Shown piece by piece: positions 55,413 through 62,906 of a stretch of DNA of 64,000 nt. The translations under genes were made by a program, and so were the position numbers. This stretch comes from Paenibacillus sp. PK3_47 (GTDB lineage Bacteria; Bacillota; Bacilli; Paenibacillales; Paenibacillaceae). Within the stretch, counting starts at the first letter, position 1. Every line of letters begins with the position of its first letter. The notes beneath the pieces are model-generated. The model did no database searches. It saw only the letters and a program-made list of their open reading frames with translations, and was not told the DNA's origin. The DNA is taken from the NCBI RefSeq assembly GCF_023520895.1, contig NZ_CP026029.1, forward strand, positions 6,572,001-6,636,000. The letters run 5' to 3'.

Positions 55413-55527
55413 TTCATATCCCCCCAGAAAAACATTAGAGTAAGTTTAGCAGAATAAAGCGGAATCGAACAGCCTTCCAGCCTTTTCTGCATTATAGTTT
55501 ATTGTTATAATGCCGTTTTTCATCTTT

Positions 55528-55950
55528 TTATGGCAGCACTGAAAGCTCTTTGGACGGCATGGAATGCTGTGTCCGTGCTGTTACATGTGAAGTAACCTTG
55601 TATGTGCCTTCCTGGTTAAGGCTTCCTTCCGCTATATATGTACCGTTACCTGCAGATTCTCCTGCCAGCTCCAACTTTTGCGTTTCATCCCCGGAATTCA
55701 CAATCTCAAAAACCACCTCTCTGGCATCATCCACCGGTTCCCCCTCCTGGGTAACCACTGCCTCGAAGATTACCATCTGGTTGACAGAAATATCCGCCGG
55801 ACTCCAGCTCAGCTCCACCTTGATAGGCTCCATGGATACATCTGCTGCTGTATGCATATGGTCATGTTCACTGTTGTTACCGGAACAGCCGCCAAGCACC
55901 GTTATTGCAGCAATACTTATCAGAGCCATCCATTGTTTCGGTTTGTTCAT
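55528..55950 (-). CDS. YtkA/FixH-like lipoprotein
   Basis: A 140-residue secreted lipoprotein (lipobox VLGGC, Cys near residue 22) with a short His-rich stretch after the Cys and a single beta-sandwich (IKVELSWSPADISVNQMVIFEA, VDDAREVVFEIV) like YtkA. The start at 55950 follows GGGAGG. Related proteins are sometimes linked to copper handling; the His-containing linker EHDHMHTA would allow metal binding, but this is inference. Confidence 0.8.
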   Translation of the reverse strand: MNKPKQWMALISIAAITVLGGCSGNNSEHDHMHTAADVSMEPIKVELSWSPADISVNQMVIFEAVVTQEGEPVDDAREVVFEIVNSGDETQKLELAGESAGNGTYIAEGSLNQEGTYKVTSHVTARTQHSMPSKELSVLP

Positions 55951-56208
55951 CCGGATTCCTCCCGAGGATAAGGTGATGTACATTGGACAATCTTGCGCTT
56001 GACCGGTCGTTCCATAGAACTTACATTATGCGTCACTCATTCTTCTACTTATTATACACAACATAGTCGCTTTTTCGGAGATGGGATTCTATATTGCCTA
56101 TATTTTTGTGACCAGGATCATATACAGATATATTCCAGCCGCTCTTTATATAGAAAAAGGATGCCCCTCAAGCCGAACGGCTCCGGGACACCCCTTGTGT
56201 AAATAATA
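55951..56208. other. Intergenic region before the YtkA-like gene, with HAD terminator
   Basis: No coding frame with a ribosome-binding site. A hairpin at 56155-56198 (minus strand, AGCCG-TT-CGGCT inside a GGTGTCCC/GGGCATCC outer stem, then TTTTT) ends the HAD gene. Confidence 0.6.
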
Positions 56209-56994
56209 TTATAAAGTTTGCACCAGCGGGAGCAGCTCAGAGAGATGCTTGATCTCATAGTCCGGCTGAATCTCCGGGTTCGGAGTTTTGCCGGTACGGT
56301 TGATCCAGACGGTTGTGAGACCAGTGGTCCGCCCGCCGAGAATATCCGTCGTCAATTTATCGCCGACCATCATTCCCTGTTCAGGGGAAATATCAAGCAG
56401 GGAAAGTGCATGCTGGAAAATTTCCTTATCCGGCTTTCCTTTGCCGAAACTGCCTGAGATGACAATGTGGTCAAAGTAAGGGATCAGGTCAGGCACTCCG
56501 TCCAGCTTCTCCTGCTGTAGGGCAGGACAGCCGTTCGTAAGCAGCAGCAGCTTGACTTTACCTTTCAGCTCATCCAGAATCTGCAGTGTTTCCTCATACA
56601 TGTAAGGCCGGTTACGGCGCTCAGCAGCAAATCTGGAGGCCAGCGTATCCGCCAGTTGTTCATCATCTACGCCAAGCGACGCCAAACCTCTGCGCCACGA
56701 TTCCTTCCGGTAACCGGGAGCAAGCTGCTCCAGCTGGCGGAATTCCTGCTGCTCGCCGGCCGAAAAATTCGCCCACAGCGCTTCAAAAGGATTAATACCG
56801 ATCATTTTGGTAAAAGGAAACGTCTCGTATGATTCATAAAGGCTTCTTGCTTCCCTGCGGACGGCAATTTCCAGTTCTTTGGGGTCAATGGAATCTCCCG
56901 CAGCTTCACAGGCATACTGGAATGCTTCCTCAATACTCCGCTCATCCCAAAGCAGTGTATCGTCAAGGTCAAATAGTACGGCGTTAATCGGCAT
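56209..56994 (-). CDS. HAD phosphatase, YjjG/YfnB-like
   Basis: A 261-residue HAD enzyme with motif I LFDLDDTLLWDE, motif II LLLTNGCP, Lys in GSFGKGKPDKE and motif IV MVGDKLTTDILGG. YjjG relatives are nucleoside 5'-monophosphate phosphatases that clear noncanonical pyrimidine nucleotides. GGGAGAGG precedes the ATG. Transcribed just downstream of the small membrane-protein gene. Confidence 0.88.
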   Translation of the reverse strand: MPINAVLFDLDDTLLWDERSIEEAFQYACEAAGDSIDPKELEIAVRREARSLYESYETFPFTKMIGINPFEALWANFSAGEQQEFRQLEQLAPGYRKESWRRGLASLGVDDEQLADTLASRFAAERRNRPYMYEETLQILDELKGKVKLLLLTNGCPALQQEKLDGVPDLIPYFDHIVISGSFGKGKPDKEIFQHALSLLDISPEQGMMVGDKLTTDILGGRTTGLTTVWINRTGKTPNPEIQPDYEIKHLSELLPLVQTL

Positions 56995-57022
56995 TATCGT
57001 TCTCCCTCTCCCTGTGCTGGTT

Positions 57023-57550
57023 CTACTCGTGCACTACTTCAATATTGTTGGACTTGGCGAACTGCGCAAGGCTTGCACCCATCGCCTCAGTGTCATAACG
57101 GTTAATCAGTTTGGAGAAAAGCCATTGCTTGCGTTTGCCTTTGTACTTCAGAATTACAACATTGCGGGACAATGTGATTTTCTCAATTTCTGAAGCCTTC
57201 AGAAACCGTTCGCGGTTGTATTTAATTGTAGAAACTCTATCGCGTTCTACCTTCAAATACGGTCTGCGGAAGAACAACAGCGCCGCAAGTGCAAAATACA
57301 GCACTACCCCCAGCCAATTCGCCAGAACGCCCTGTCCCTGCACCTCATCAATGGAACCGACCACCCAGAACATGATTCCAAGCAGCATTAGCACTACCGG
57401 AAATACAATGTTGCGGCCCTTAAAAACCTCAGTGCTCTTGGCAGCTGATTTAGACGAAGCAGCATAAATGGAGTCCTTCCCCTGCTTCTTTCTTTGCTTG
57501 TTGACCTGCTGTGTGTTGCGTTGAACCATTCTTTCCCAAGAACGGGCCAT
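57023..57550 (-). CDS. Conserved two-TM membrane protein of unknown function
   Basis: I do not recognise the family. It is 175 residues with a basic N-terminal tail, TM1 near residues 48-66, TM2 near 75-93, and a cytoplasmic PH-like end (RRPYLKVERDRVSTIKY...LFSKLINRYD) that recalls YcxB/PH-domain membrane proteins. GGGGGAA precedes the ATG. It lies 28 bp before the HAD gene on the same strand, so the two are probably cotranscribed. Confidence 0.8.
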   Translation of the reverse strand: MARSWERMVQRNTQQVNKQRKKQGKDSIYAASSKSAAKSTEVFKGRNIVFPVVLMLLGIMFWVVGSIDEVQGQGVLANWLGVVLYFALAALLFFRRPYLKVERDRVSTIKYNRERFLKASEIEKITLSRNVVILKYKGKRKQWLFSKLINRYDTEAMGASLAQFAKSNNIEVVHE

Positions 57551-57598
57551 CTAAGTTCCCCCTAGTCATTCTGAAATATCTATGAAAAAGACAAAAGG

Positions 57599-57808
57599 TT
57601 ACTGTAACGGTCCCTTGCTGCCTTGTCCATTCCCGTCTTCATCCACAATCTCAATGGTATCCAGCTGGGCGCGGAAGTTGCGGCGGATGTTGCCCAGATA
57701 GATTTCGCGGAGCTTGGCGCGTTCTGCCAGTTCCTCTTCAGTCAGGCCGTCACTTTTCTGCTTACGGGCCAATTCGTTGATGCGTGCGACCAATTCATCA
57801 ATATTCAA
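57599..57808 (-). CDS. DUF896 family small protein (YnzC-like)
   Basis: A 69-residue helical protein (MNIDELVARINELARKQKSD, LTEEELAERAKLREIYL) of the YnzC/UPF0291 family, with an acidic tail. The start is TTG, eight bases after GGGAGGG. In B. subtilis ynzC is in the SOS operon with yneA, next to lexA; the same neighbourhood occurs here. Confidence 0.9.
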   Translation of the reverse strand: MNIDELVARINELARKQKSDGLTEEELAERAKLREIYLGNIRRNFRAQLDTIEIVDEDGNGQGSKGPLQ

Positions 57809-57917
57809 TTCTTTTCCCTCCCTATAAATATCATTTTAACTTTGCCATGAGAAAAAGAGCTTGTCAAGGTTTGCTCCCTGAAAGCTCTTAGAGATTAAGT
57901 ATAACAGACACTAAGCA

Positions 57918-58331
57918 TTAATACACAGGCAAAGTCAGAACATCCCCGGCCTTGATCCTGGTATCTTTCAAACCGCTGGTTTGTTTAATTCCTTCTATAT
58001 AAACTGCGGTCTTCATATTGGAGGGTTTGTTCTCCAGTGCAATACTCCACAGTGTATCTCCTCGCTCGACTACAACCCGCTTGCTCTCGGTAATCAAAGA
58101 TGTTGAACCTGCGAACACATTGCCTACAACAGTAAAGCCGGAAATTACTAACATGAGCACCAGCACAAGCTTAACAAGGCTAACCTGGCGAAGCACTCTC
58201 ATAATTGATGTTAACTTATCAACAGCGGAACCTTTAGTTTCGTTCATATAAGCTGAAGCGGAATGATTACTGGCAGCCTGCACCTGACGGGGTTCATCGT
58301 AAATGCTGCGGTATGTACTGTATTTTAACAT
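57918..58331 (-). CDS. yneA: YneA-like SOS cell-division inhibitor (LysM)
   Basis: A 137-residue protein with one membrane segment (about residues 70-90) and a C-terminal extracytoplasmic LysM domain (VVERGDTLWSIALENKP). In B. subtilis YneA blocks division during SOS. The start at 58331 follows GGAGG. It diverges from lexA; its promoter contains a LexA box in the spacer and a second one overlaps the ribosome-binding site region. yneB (resolvase-like) of the B. subtilis operon is absent; ynzC-like follows. Confidence 0.9.
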   Translation of the reverse strand: MLKYSTYRSIYDEPRQVQAASNHSASAYMNETKGSAVDKLTSIMRVLRQVSLVKLVLVLMLVISGFTVVGNVFAGSTSLITESKRVVVERGDTLWSIALENKPSNMKTAVYIEGIKQTSGLKDTRIKAGDVLTLPVY

Positions 58332-58344
58332 AATTATCGGCCTC

Positions 58345-58423
58345 CAAACACTTGTTCTTACTTTCGAAAATAATATAACACGAACATGTGTTTTGATCAA
58401 CAGTTTTTTCGAACAGCTGTTCG
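58345..58423 (-). promoter_or_regulatory. yneA promoter with three LexA boxes
   Basis: Minus strand TTGATC (58395-58400), 17-bp spacer, TATATT (58372-58377). A CGAAC..GTT box (58381-58394) fills the spacer. Another, AGAACAAGTGTTTG on the minus strand (58345-58358), is next to the ribosome-binding site, and the perfect palindrome CGAACAGCTGTTCG lies at 58410-58423. Confidence 0.85.
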
Positions 58424-58455
58424 CAGTTTTGTTTTTGCCAAAAATGCAGATAGTT

Positions 58456-58495
58456 AGAACTTATGTTTGTACGAACGGCAGTTCTATGTTATAAT
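58456..58495 (+). promoter_or_regulatory. lexA promoter with two LexA boxes
   Basis: TTGTAC (58467-58472), 17-bp spacer, TATAAT (58490-58495). One box, CGAACGGCAGTTCT (58472-58485), sits between -35 and -10; another, AGAACTTATGTTTG (58456-58469), overlaps the -35. Autorepression by LexA is expected. Confidence 0.85.
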
Positions 58496-58527
58496 TTTCC
58501 CAAACATATCATATGGGGTTGATTCCG

Positions 58528-59154
58528 ATGTCAAAGATCTCGAGTCGCCAGCTGGCGATCCTGGAATTTATACGTAACGAAGTCCGCAGCAAGGGATATC
58601 CTCCTTCCGTCCGGGAAATCGGCGAAGCTGTAGGCCTGGCCTCCAGTTCCACTGTGCATGGTCATCTGGACCGTCTGGAGAAGAAAGGCCTGATCCGCCG
58701 CGACCCGACCAAACCGCGTGCCATTGAGCTGCTAGGCCAGGAAGATTCCGAGAATGTGCATCAGTTCGTTCAGACAGTTACCCGGATCCCTGTCGTCGGT
58801 AAAGTCACCGCCGGTTTACCGATTACCGCAACTGAGAATATTGAAGACTATTTTCCGCTCCCTACTCATTATGTAGGGGATAACAAGGTATTTATGCTTT
58901 CTGTCCTCGGAGACAGTATGGTTGAAGCTGGCATCATGAACGGCGATTATGTCATCGTCCGCCAGCAGCAGACTGCTGACAATGGTGATATTGTTGTTGC
59001 CATGACAGAAGAAGATGAAGCAACTGTCAAGACCTTCTACAAGGAACGTGACCATATCCGGCTGCAGCCGGAGAATCCGGCCTACGAACCTCTCCGCCTT
59101 AACCGCGTAACGATATTAGGCAGAGTCATCGGACTTTTCCGTGACATCCACTAA
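58528..59154 (+). CDS. lexA: LexA SOS repressor
   Basis: Represses DNA-damage genes and cleaves itself when bound to activated RecA. Winged-helix N-terminus (RQLAILEFIRNEVRSKGYPP, SVREIGEAVGL, SSSTVHGHL), Ala-Gly cleavage site in GKVTAGLPI, and catalytic Ser (GDSMVEAGI) and Lys (TVKTFYK) of the protease domain are all present; 208 residues. The inner ATG at 58528 is taken as the start. It diverges from yneA across a region rich in LexA boxes. Confidence 0.97.
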   Translation: MSKISSRQLAILEFIRNEVRSKGYPPSVREIGEAVGLASSSTVHGHLDRLEKKGLIRRDPTKPRAIELLGQEDSENVHQFVQTVTRIPVVGKVTAGLPITATENIEDYFPLPTHYVGDNKVFMLSVLGDSMVEAGIMNGDYVIVRQQQTADNGDIVVAMTEEDEATVKTFYKERDHIRLQPENPAYEPLRLNRVTILGRVIGLFRDIH

Positions 59155-59172
59155 AAATTAACTCTCCCTGAA

Positions 59173-59206
59173 GACTGCACCGCCTCCCTGGCGAAGCGGT
59201 CTTTTT
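59173..59206 (+). terminator. Terminator of lexA
   Basis: ACCGC pairs with GCGGT and outer bases extend it; TCTTTTTATTTTG follows. Confidence 0.7.
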
Positions 59207-59283
59207 ATTTTGCCAATATCCTGAAAGTTCCTGAACCGTAAAGACTCCCGGCACATATCCTGTTAACAAAGGAGTGCTGCCCC

Positions 59284-59622
59284 ATGCCTAATTACCGGAT
59301 TATTGTCGACCTGTCCCAACGAATGCTGTATCTGCTGGATAACGATAAGGTTACCCGGGGGTTCCCGGTCGGGATCGGTAAGGTCCTCACTGCCTCCCCT
59401 GTCGGCGAATACACCATTATCAATAAGCAGCCTAACCCCGGCGGGCCTTTTGGCGCCTTCTGGATGGGATTGTCCAAGCCGCATTACGGCATTCACGGAA
59501 CGAATAACCCTGCCTCTATCGGGCACATGGTGTCACTGGGCTGTATCCGGATGTACAATGAAGATGTAGTGGCCCTCGCTGCGATCATTCCTATTGGAAC
59601 ACGGGTAACGATTCGGGAATAA
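59284..59622 (+). CDS. Short L,D-transpeptidase (YkuD domain)
   Basis: A 112-residue protein that is almost only the YkuD catalytic domain: substrate-side FGAFWMGLSKPHYGIHGTNN and the catalytic SLGCIRMYNEDV (Cys, with His upstream in GIHG). It forms 3-3 cross-links or amidates peptidoglycan in relatives. There is no signal peptide or LysM domain, so export is unexplained; the start ATG follows AAGGAG and no upstream in-frame extension with a signal peptide is visible. Confidence 0.9.
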   Translation: MPNYRIIVDLSQRMLYLLDNDKVTRGFPVGIGKVLTASPVGEYTIINKQPNPGGPFGAFWMGLSKPHYGIHGTNNPASIGHMVSLGCIRMYNEDVVALAAIIPIGTRVTIRE

Positions 59623-59670
59623 ATCCAACCTCATTGTACCGACGCGGGGCTGTTTATTCCGGAATAAGCA

Positions 59671-59693
59671 AAAAGGCATCCCGCAGGATGCCT
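59671..59693 (-). terminator. Terminator of the Arg-rich small gene
   Basis: AGGCATCC pairs with GGATGCCT around a four-base loop, followed on the minus strand by TTTTTGC. Confidence 0.85.
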
Positions 59694-59719
59694 CATCATA
59701 CTTAAATATCATTTTACAG

Positions 59720-59941
59720 TTACAGGATACTGCGCAAGAGTCTGCTCGCGACACGGTTTAAGCGCAATGCTTCTCTGATCGATGCTCTGGCTGCCAGCAG
59801 TTCACGTCTGGCCCGGCTGGGATTCGGGATCCGGCGCAGGTTCTCATTGATTTCCTCAAGTCTTTCCAGCAAAACCGCACGCTGTGCCTGCAGCGCTCTA
59901 AGCGCCCTGCGTATTCTTGCACGTTCAGTCTGTGTCATCAT
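59720..59941 (-). CDS. Arg-rich helical small protein without lysine
   Basis: I do not recognise it. It is 73 residues with 18 arginines and no lysine; the pattern (ERARIRRALRALQAQRAVLL, RARRELLAARASIREAL) suggests a two-helix amphipathic or coiled-coil protein, possibly nucleic-acid-binding. GAGGTG precedes tandem ATGs. It has its own terminator. Confidence that it is a gene rests on the ribosome-binding site, terminator and strict codon pattern. Confidence 0.7.
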   Translation of the reverse strand: MMTQTERARIRRALRALQAQRAVLLERLEEINENLRRIPNPSRARRELLAARASIREALRLNRVASRLLRSIL

Positions 59942-60061
59942 TACACCTCTTTTACTTTTGATAGTATAAGAGATGCAATGCCAACCTTCTGTGCCTGTGT
60001 GATCCGGCAGTTTTCTATTTAATAGTGACAGTTAACTATGAACAGACATGTACAGGAACTG

Positions 60062-60286
60062 TTACTTCGTAATAGACAGACGCACGCGAAACTCAAATTC
60101 ATCCCGCTGATACAGCATCCCCGCAATCATCACATCATCCGGCGTCCATCTCTGCACAGGCCCGGCATAGTCAGCAATGACATGCGGGCGTCCGTTGACC
60201 AGTTGCACGACATAAACTTTTACCTGGGCCAAGGCCGCAGTGAACAGATCTGCATCGCTTTCCAGCACTTTGTATGGAGCTTTCAC
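60062..60286 (-). CDS. Hypothetical small protein
   Basis: A 74-residue protein of unknown family (VKVYVVQLVNGRPHVIADYAG and a C-terminal FEFRVRLSITK suggest beta strands). The start is GTG in GTGA overlapping the stop of the upstream small membrane-protein gene by 4 bp, so translation is coupled. Confidence 0.7.
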   Translation of the reverse strand: MKAPYKVLESDADLFTAALAQVKVYVVQLVNGRPHVIADYAGPVQRWTPDDVMIAGMLYQRDEFEFRVRLSITK

Positions 60287-60495
60287 CGGAACTCCCCCTT
60301 GCCTGCGGATTCGTAGGTACTGCGTATTTCAAGGTTTTTGGCGTGTATGTACAAATCCAGAGCAACAATTCCTCTGCGGGCCAGCTTCACAAACAGAATA
60401 AAAGCGTATACACATGCCGCCGCCGTAACCAGCCATATCAGTATAGAGAATAGACCTAATCCACTCAGAAAAAAAGCACCGGGATACACCGACAT
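60283..60495 (-). CDS. Small membrane protein
   Basis: A 70-residue protein with one long hydrophobic segment (FSILIWLVTAAACVYAFILF, about residues 16-35) and a polar C-terminal helix. AGGAG lies ten bases before the ATG. It forms a two-gene unit with the following hypothetical. Function unknown. Confidence 0.7.
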   Translation of the reverse strand: MSVYPGAFFLSGLGLFSILIWLVTAAACVYAFILFVKLARRGIVALDLYIHAKNLEIRSTYESAGKGEFR

Positions 60496-60606
60496 TTCAC
60501 ATACACTCCTTTGTCATCAGTACTCCCAATATACCTGATATGGGACATTCTGTAAATGAAAACGCCCTCTCCCCGCCAGGGAAAAAGGACGTTTTCTTCT
60601 ATACGA

Positions 60607-60708
60607 TCAGAACGATGTGACAGCAAAATAGCAGACCAGGATGACAATCGATAAGGTCGAAGTCAGCGACAAAAAGGTGAAAAACGAGTTCCAGCTGTTA
60701 TTTTTCAT
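60607..60708 (-). CDS. Putative 33-residue membrane peptide
   Basis: Short frame translating to MKNNSWNSFFTF followed by a hydrophobic stretch (LSIVILVCYFAV). Its ATG lies 11 bp inside the 3' end of the Cse60-like gene, consistent with translational coupling, but no strong ribosome-binding site stands at the usual distance. It is too small to judge by composition; treat as tentative. Confidence 0.45.
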   Translation of the reverse strand: MKNNSWNSFFTFLSLTSTLSIVILVCYFAVTSF

Positions 60709-60889
60709 CTGTTTTGTACACCACCAGTATTGTGCTTCGTTGGTGCTCTGCCCCGTCACGCGATGATTTCACCACTGAACCGTAACAGATATTCACCACC
60801 TGCTCCTCACTAAGTCCTTTAAGGAATTCATTGGCCTTATTCTCCGCATAAAAATTATCGCCATCGACAAACTCTTTTACCTGAATCAT
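60698..60889 (-). CDS. Cse60-like sporulation protein
   Basis: A 63-residue protein resembling B. subtilis Cse60, a mother-cell (sigma-E) sporulation protein: MIQVKEFVDGDNFYAENKAN, then LKGLSEEQVVNICYGSVV and a C-terminal ILVVYK strand. AAAGGAG is eight bases before the ATG at 60889. No sigma-E promoter could be defined with confidence. Confidence 0.75.
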   Translation of the reverse strand: MIQVKEFVDGDNFYAENKANEFLKGLSEEQVVNICYGSVVKSSRDGAEHQRSTILVVYKTDEK

Positions 60890-61141
60890 CACGTTCTCCT
60901 TTAATTATAAAGATCTGAAATGCGTATTTACGTTTGGATAGGAACACTTGTTAACGAAACCAGCGAAATGCACATGGCGCATCACCCCTTGGCACAGATG
61001 ATAAACAAGCAGCAAGGCACCCCGCAGTCTCCTGCAAAATGCCTTACGTTCAGCCTAGCTTAACATCAAGCGGGTCACGGGTCAATTGTTTTTCATACAC
61101 TATTTTACAATAAGTCGCTTACGCCTTTACTTTGTCAATGA
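60890..61141. other. Gene-free stretch upstream of the Gre-domain transcript
   Basis: No coding frame with a ribosome-binding site and no repeat was found. It separates the minus-strand Cse60-like gene from the plus-strand promoter at 61142. Confidence 0.5.
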
Positions 61142-61170
61142 TTGGTTATTCTTTAGGAAGCTGTTATACT
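61142..61170 (+). promoter_or_regulatory. Promoter of the leader ORF/Gre-domain transcript
   Basis: TTGGTT, 17-bp spacer, TATACT. A short hairpin (CTCCG-CAGC-CGGAG, 61182-61196) with a TTTATTT tail follows, so early termination is possible. Confidence 0.6.
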
Positions 61171-61258
61171 GTTGTGAAGGTCTCCGCAGCCGGAGGTCTT
61201 TATTTGTACATCCTTCTCAGCGGAGAGGCTGTGCCATTAATGATCAGGAGGGATACAC

Positions 61259-61330
61259 ATGTTACAAAGGGTTAATCCAGCAGCAAGGGATGTTGTTCTT
61301 AGAGGGGGTGAAATCTACTATGAACCGTAG
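61259..61330 (+). CDS. Possible 23-codon leader peptide
   Basis: A 23-residue frame starts at an ATG six bases after AGGAGGG, the best ribosome-binding site of this region. It ends with TAG at 61330, overlapping the ATG of the Gre-domain gene (61320) by 11 bp. The peptide shows no known attenuator codon run, so the role of coupling is inferred. Confidence 0.5.
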   Translation: MLQRVNPAARDVVLRGGEIYYEP

Positions 61331-61775
61331 TCTACTCTATCAAAGCTCAAGAACCCAGCTGATTCAGCAGCTGATTTATTTTGACGAAGAGAGAAACGGA
61401 TTTCTTAATTCTTATTGCAATGGCAGCACCAGGCTTAAAAATAGTGCCGAAGAATTGATTAACAGATACTGCGCCGCTCTGGAGGAGCTTCTGTCCGATT
61501 TCAGCGAAGACAAGCTCAATTCACGCGTATTAATAGGAAGCAGGCTGAACTTGCGTTATTTGGAGGACGGCTATACGGACACTCATACGATTGTGTTTCC
61601 CGCTTACACCGAACCGTCGGCAGGCAAGATTTCCTTATTATCGCCTATGGGAATGCAGCTGCTGCTCGCGGAGTGTAATACAGAATATCTTCTCGAGGTT
61701 CCATCGGGAAAAATTGCGGTGATGATCGACAGCATAACCTATGAGAACGGCGGTGAGGTTGAAAAGGCTATTTAA
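61320..61775 (+). CDS. Gre-domain protein (GreA/GreB C-terminal-like)
   Basis: A 151-residue protein. The C-terminal half matches the Gre-factor C-terminal domain, as also found in Rnk (VLIGSRLNLRYLEDG, ISLLSPMGMQLLLAE, EVPSGKIAVMIDSI). The N-terminal 75 residues are helical but do not look like the long Gre coiled coil. The start at 61320 follows GGGGGTG; longer frames upstream lack support. Whether it acts on RNA polymerase's secondary channel or another target is unknown. Confidence 0.78.
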   Translation: MNRSLLYQSSRTQLIQQLIYFDEERNGFLNSYCNGSTRLKNSAEELINRYCAALEELLSDFSEDKLNSRVLIGSRLNLRYLEDGYTDTHTIVFPAYTEPSAGKISLLSPMGMQLLLAECNTEYLLEVPSGKIAVMIDSITYENGGEVEKAI

Positions 61776-61869
61776 ACGTTAAAAGTTACACTGGTGAATA
61801 AAATTTGTTTGCGTCTGGGCCGGGTCCGAAGGATCCGGCTTTATCGTTTTGCGGCTTAAAAAGCTTGCA

Positions 61870-62055
61870 TTATTTGCTTCTCTTGCTGAATATCCTTTTA
61901 ATGATCATCTGGGCTATCCCTCCTGCCACAACCGTCAACTGCCCTGCAAGGATAACCAGCTTTTCAGTTTCACCAAAATGCCGTGCCTGCAGCCCGATAC
62001 CGGCGAACCATACCAGAAAGCCAAGCAGCATCACAGCATATCCGATATATTTCAT
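61870..62055 (-). CDS. Two-TM small membrane protein
   Basis: A 61-residue protein with two hydrophobic segments (about residues 4-20 and 34-52) and a basic C-terminal end (KRIFSKRSK). AGGAGG lies six bases before the ATG. Not recognised as a named family. Confidence 0.75.
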   Translation of the reverse strand: MKYIGYAVMLLGFLVWFAGIGLQARHFGETEKLVILAGQLTVVAGGIAQMIIKRIFSKRSK

Positions 62056-62178
62056 ATGACGCCTCCTGACATTTGGATAAAATAACGTATTTCAATTGTA
62101 TCAAACAATTAAATTAATTGGGTCTGAAATCAATAATCCGGGTAAATTGTTTTCAGTAATATTTAAGGGGGAAAAGTT

Positions 62179-62796
62179 TTGAAGAGGCCATTTTATAAAC
62201 AATGGATGTTTTGGGTCATTGCCGTAGTTATCGTAGGGGTCATTGGATGGTCAGTCGGAGGTGAAGACACTGCTGATCAAGCTGAACCCGCGGCTACTGA
62301 ACAAGCACAGCCGGATGTTAGCGCAACCGAAGCTCCAGATCAGCCAGCTGCTGAGCCAGCTTCTACTGAAGCACCGGCGGCTTCACCAAGCGCTGACTCT
62401 GCACCATCCGGAGCGCCATCCATCCATTGGGAATCAGCAATTAAGCAAATCGCCCAATCCGATACAGAAGCCACTCAAAAGGCCGATGCTGTTGAAATAC
62501 TGGCCCGGGACTATCAGCCTTCTGCCGAAGAAATGTCGGATTTCCAATCACAGATAGTTGAGGAATTCACCGCTCAGAATTATTTGTCCCAGGTAGAAGA
62601 CGCAGAATATATGCTGACCAATATCTTCAAAGCAGTCGTTGTGGAACGGGCCAACGAAGGAACGCCTGCCGGCGATTTTGCCTTCGATTTTTATCAGAAC
62701 TCCAAATATGTGTTACGCGGTGCCGACACTCCTGACAGCGAAGCTGTAAAAAGTAATGAGGAGCAGATGCAGGCAGCGCTGGATAAAATGAAGTAA
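62179..62796 (+). CDS. Membrane-anchored protein with Ala/Pro/Glu-rich linker
   Basis: A 205-residue protein with one N-terminal membrane segment (about residues 10-26), a low-complexity Ala/Glu/Pro/Ser linker (30-78), and a helical extracytoplasmic part. Start codon TTG after AAGGGGGAAAAG. Similar architectures are common among Paenibacillus proteins of unknown function; I cannot name the family. Confidence 0.8.
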   Translation: MKRPFYKQWMFWVIAVVIVGVIGWSVGGEDTADQAEPAATEQAQPDVSATEAPDQPAAEPASTEAPAASPSADSAPSGAPSIHWESAIKQIAQSDTEATQKADAVEILARDYQPSAEEMSDFQSQIVEEFTAQNYLSQVEDAEYMLTNIFKAVVVERANEGTPAGDFAFDFYQNSKYVLRGADTPDSEAVKSNEEQMQAALDKMK

Positions 62797-62800
62797 ATGA

Positions 62801-62827
62801 AACCCCGGGATGGAAATCCCGGGGTTT
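62801..62827 (+). terminator. Terminator after the 62.2-kb gene
   Basis: AACCCCGGGAT pairs with ATCCCGGGGTT around a four-base loop, followed by TGTTT. Confidence 0.88.
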
Positions 62828-62906
62828 GTTTAGTTTACAGAATTCATGAATTGAAATTGAAAATATTAACATTAAATTATAAAATTAAACAAAGGGGGTT
62901 TTATCA

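Noticed and set aside
55413..55527. SAM or cobalamin riboswitch upstream of metH
   Set aside because: The gap is only about 115 bp and holds no conserved riboswitch core.
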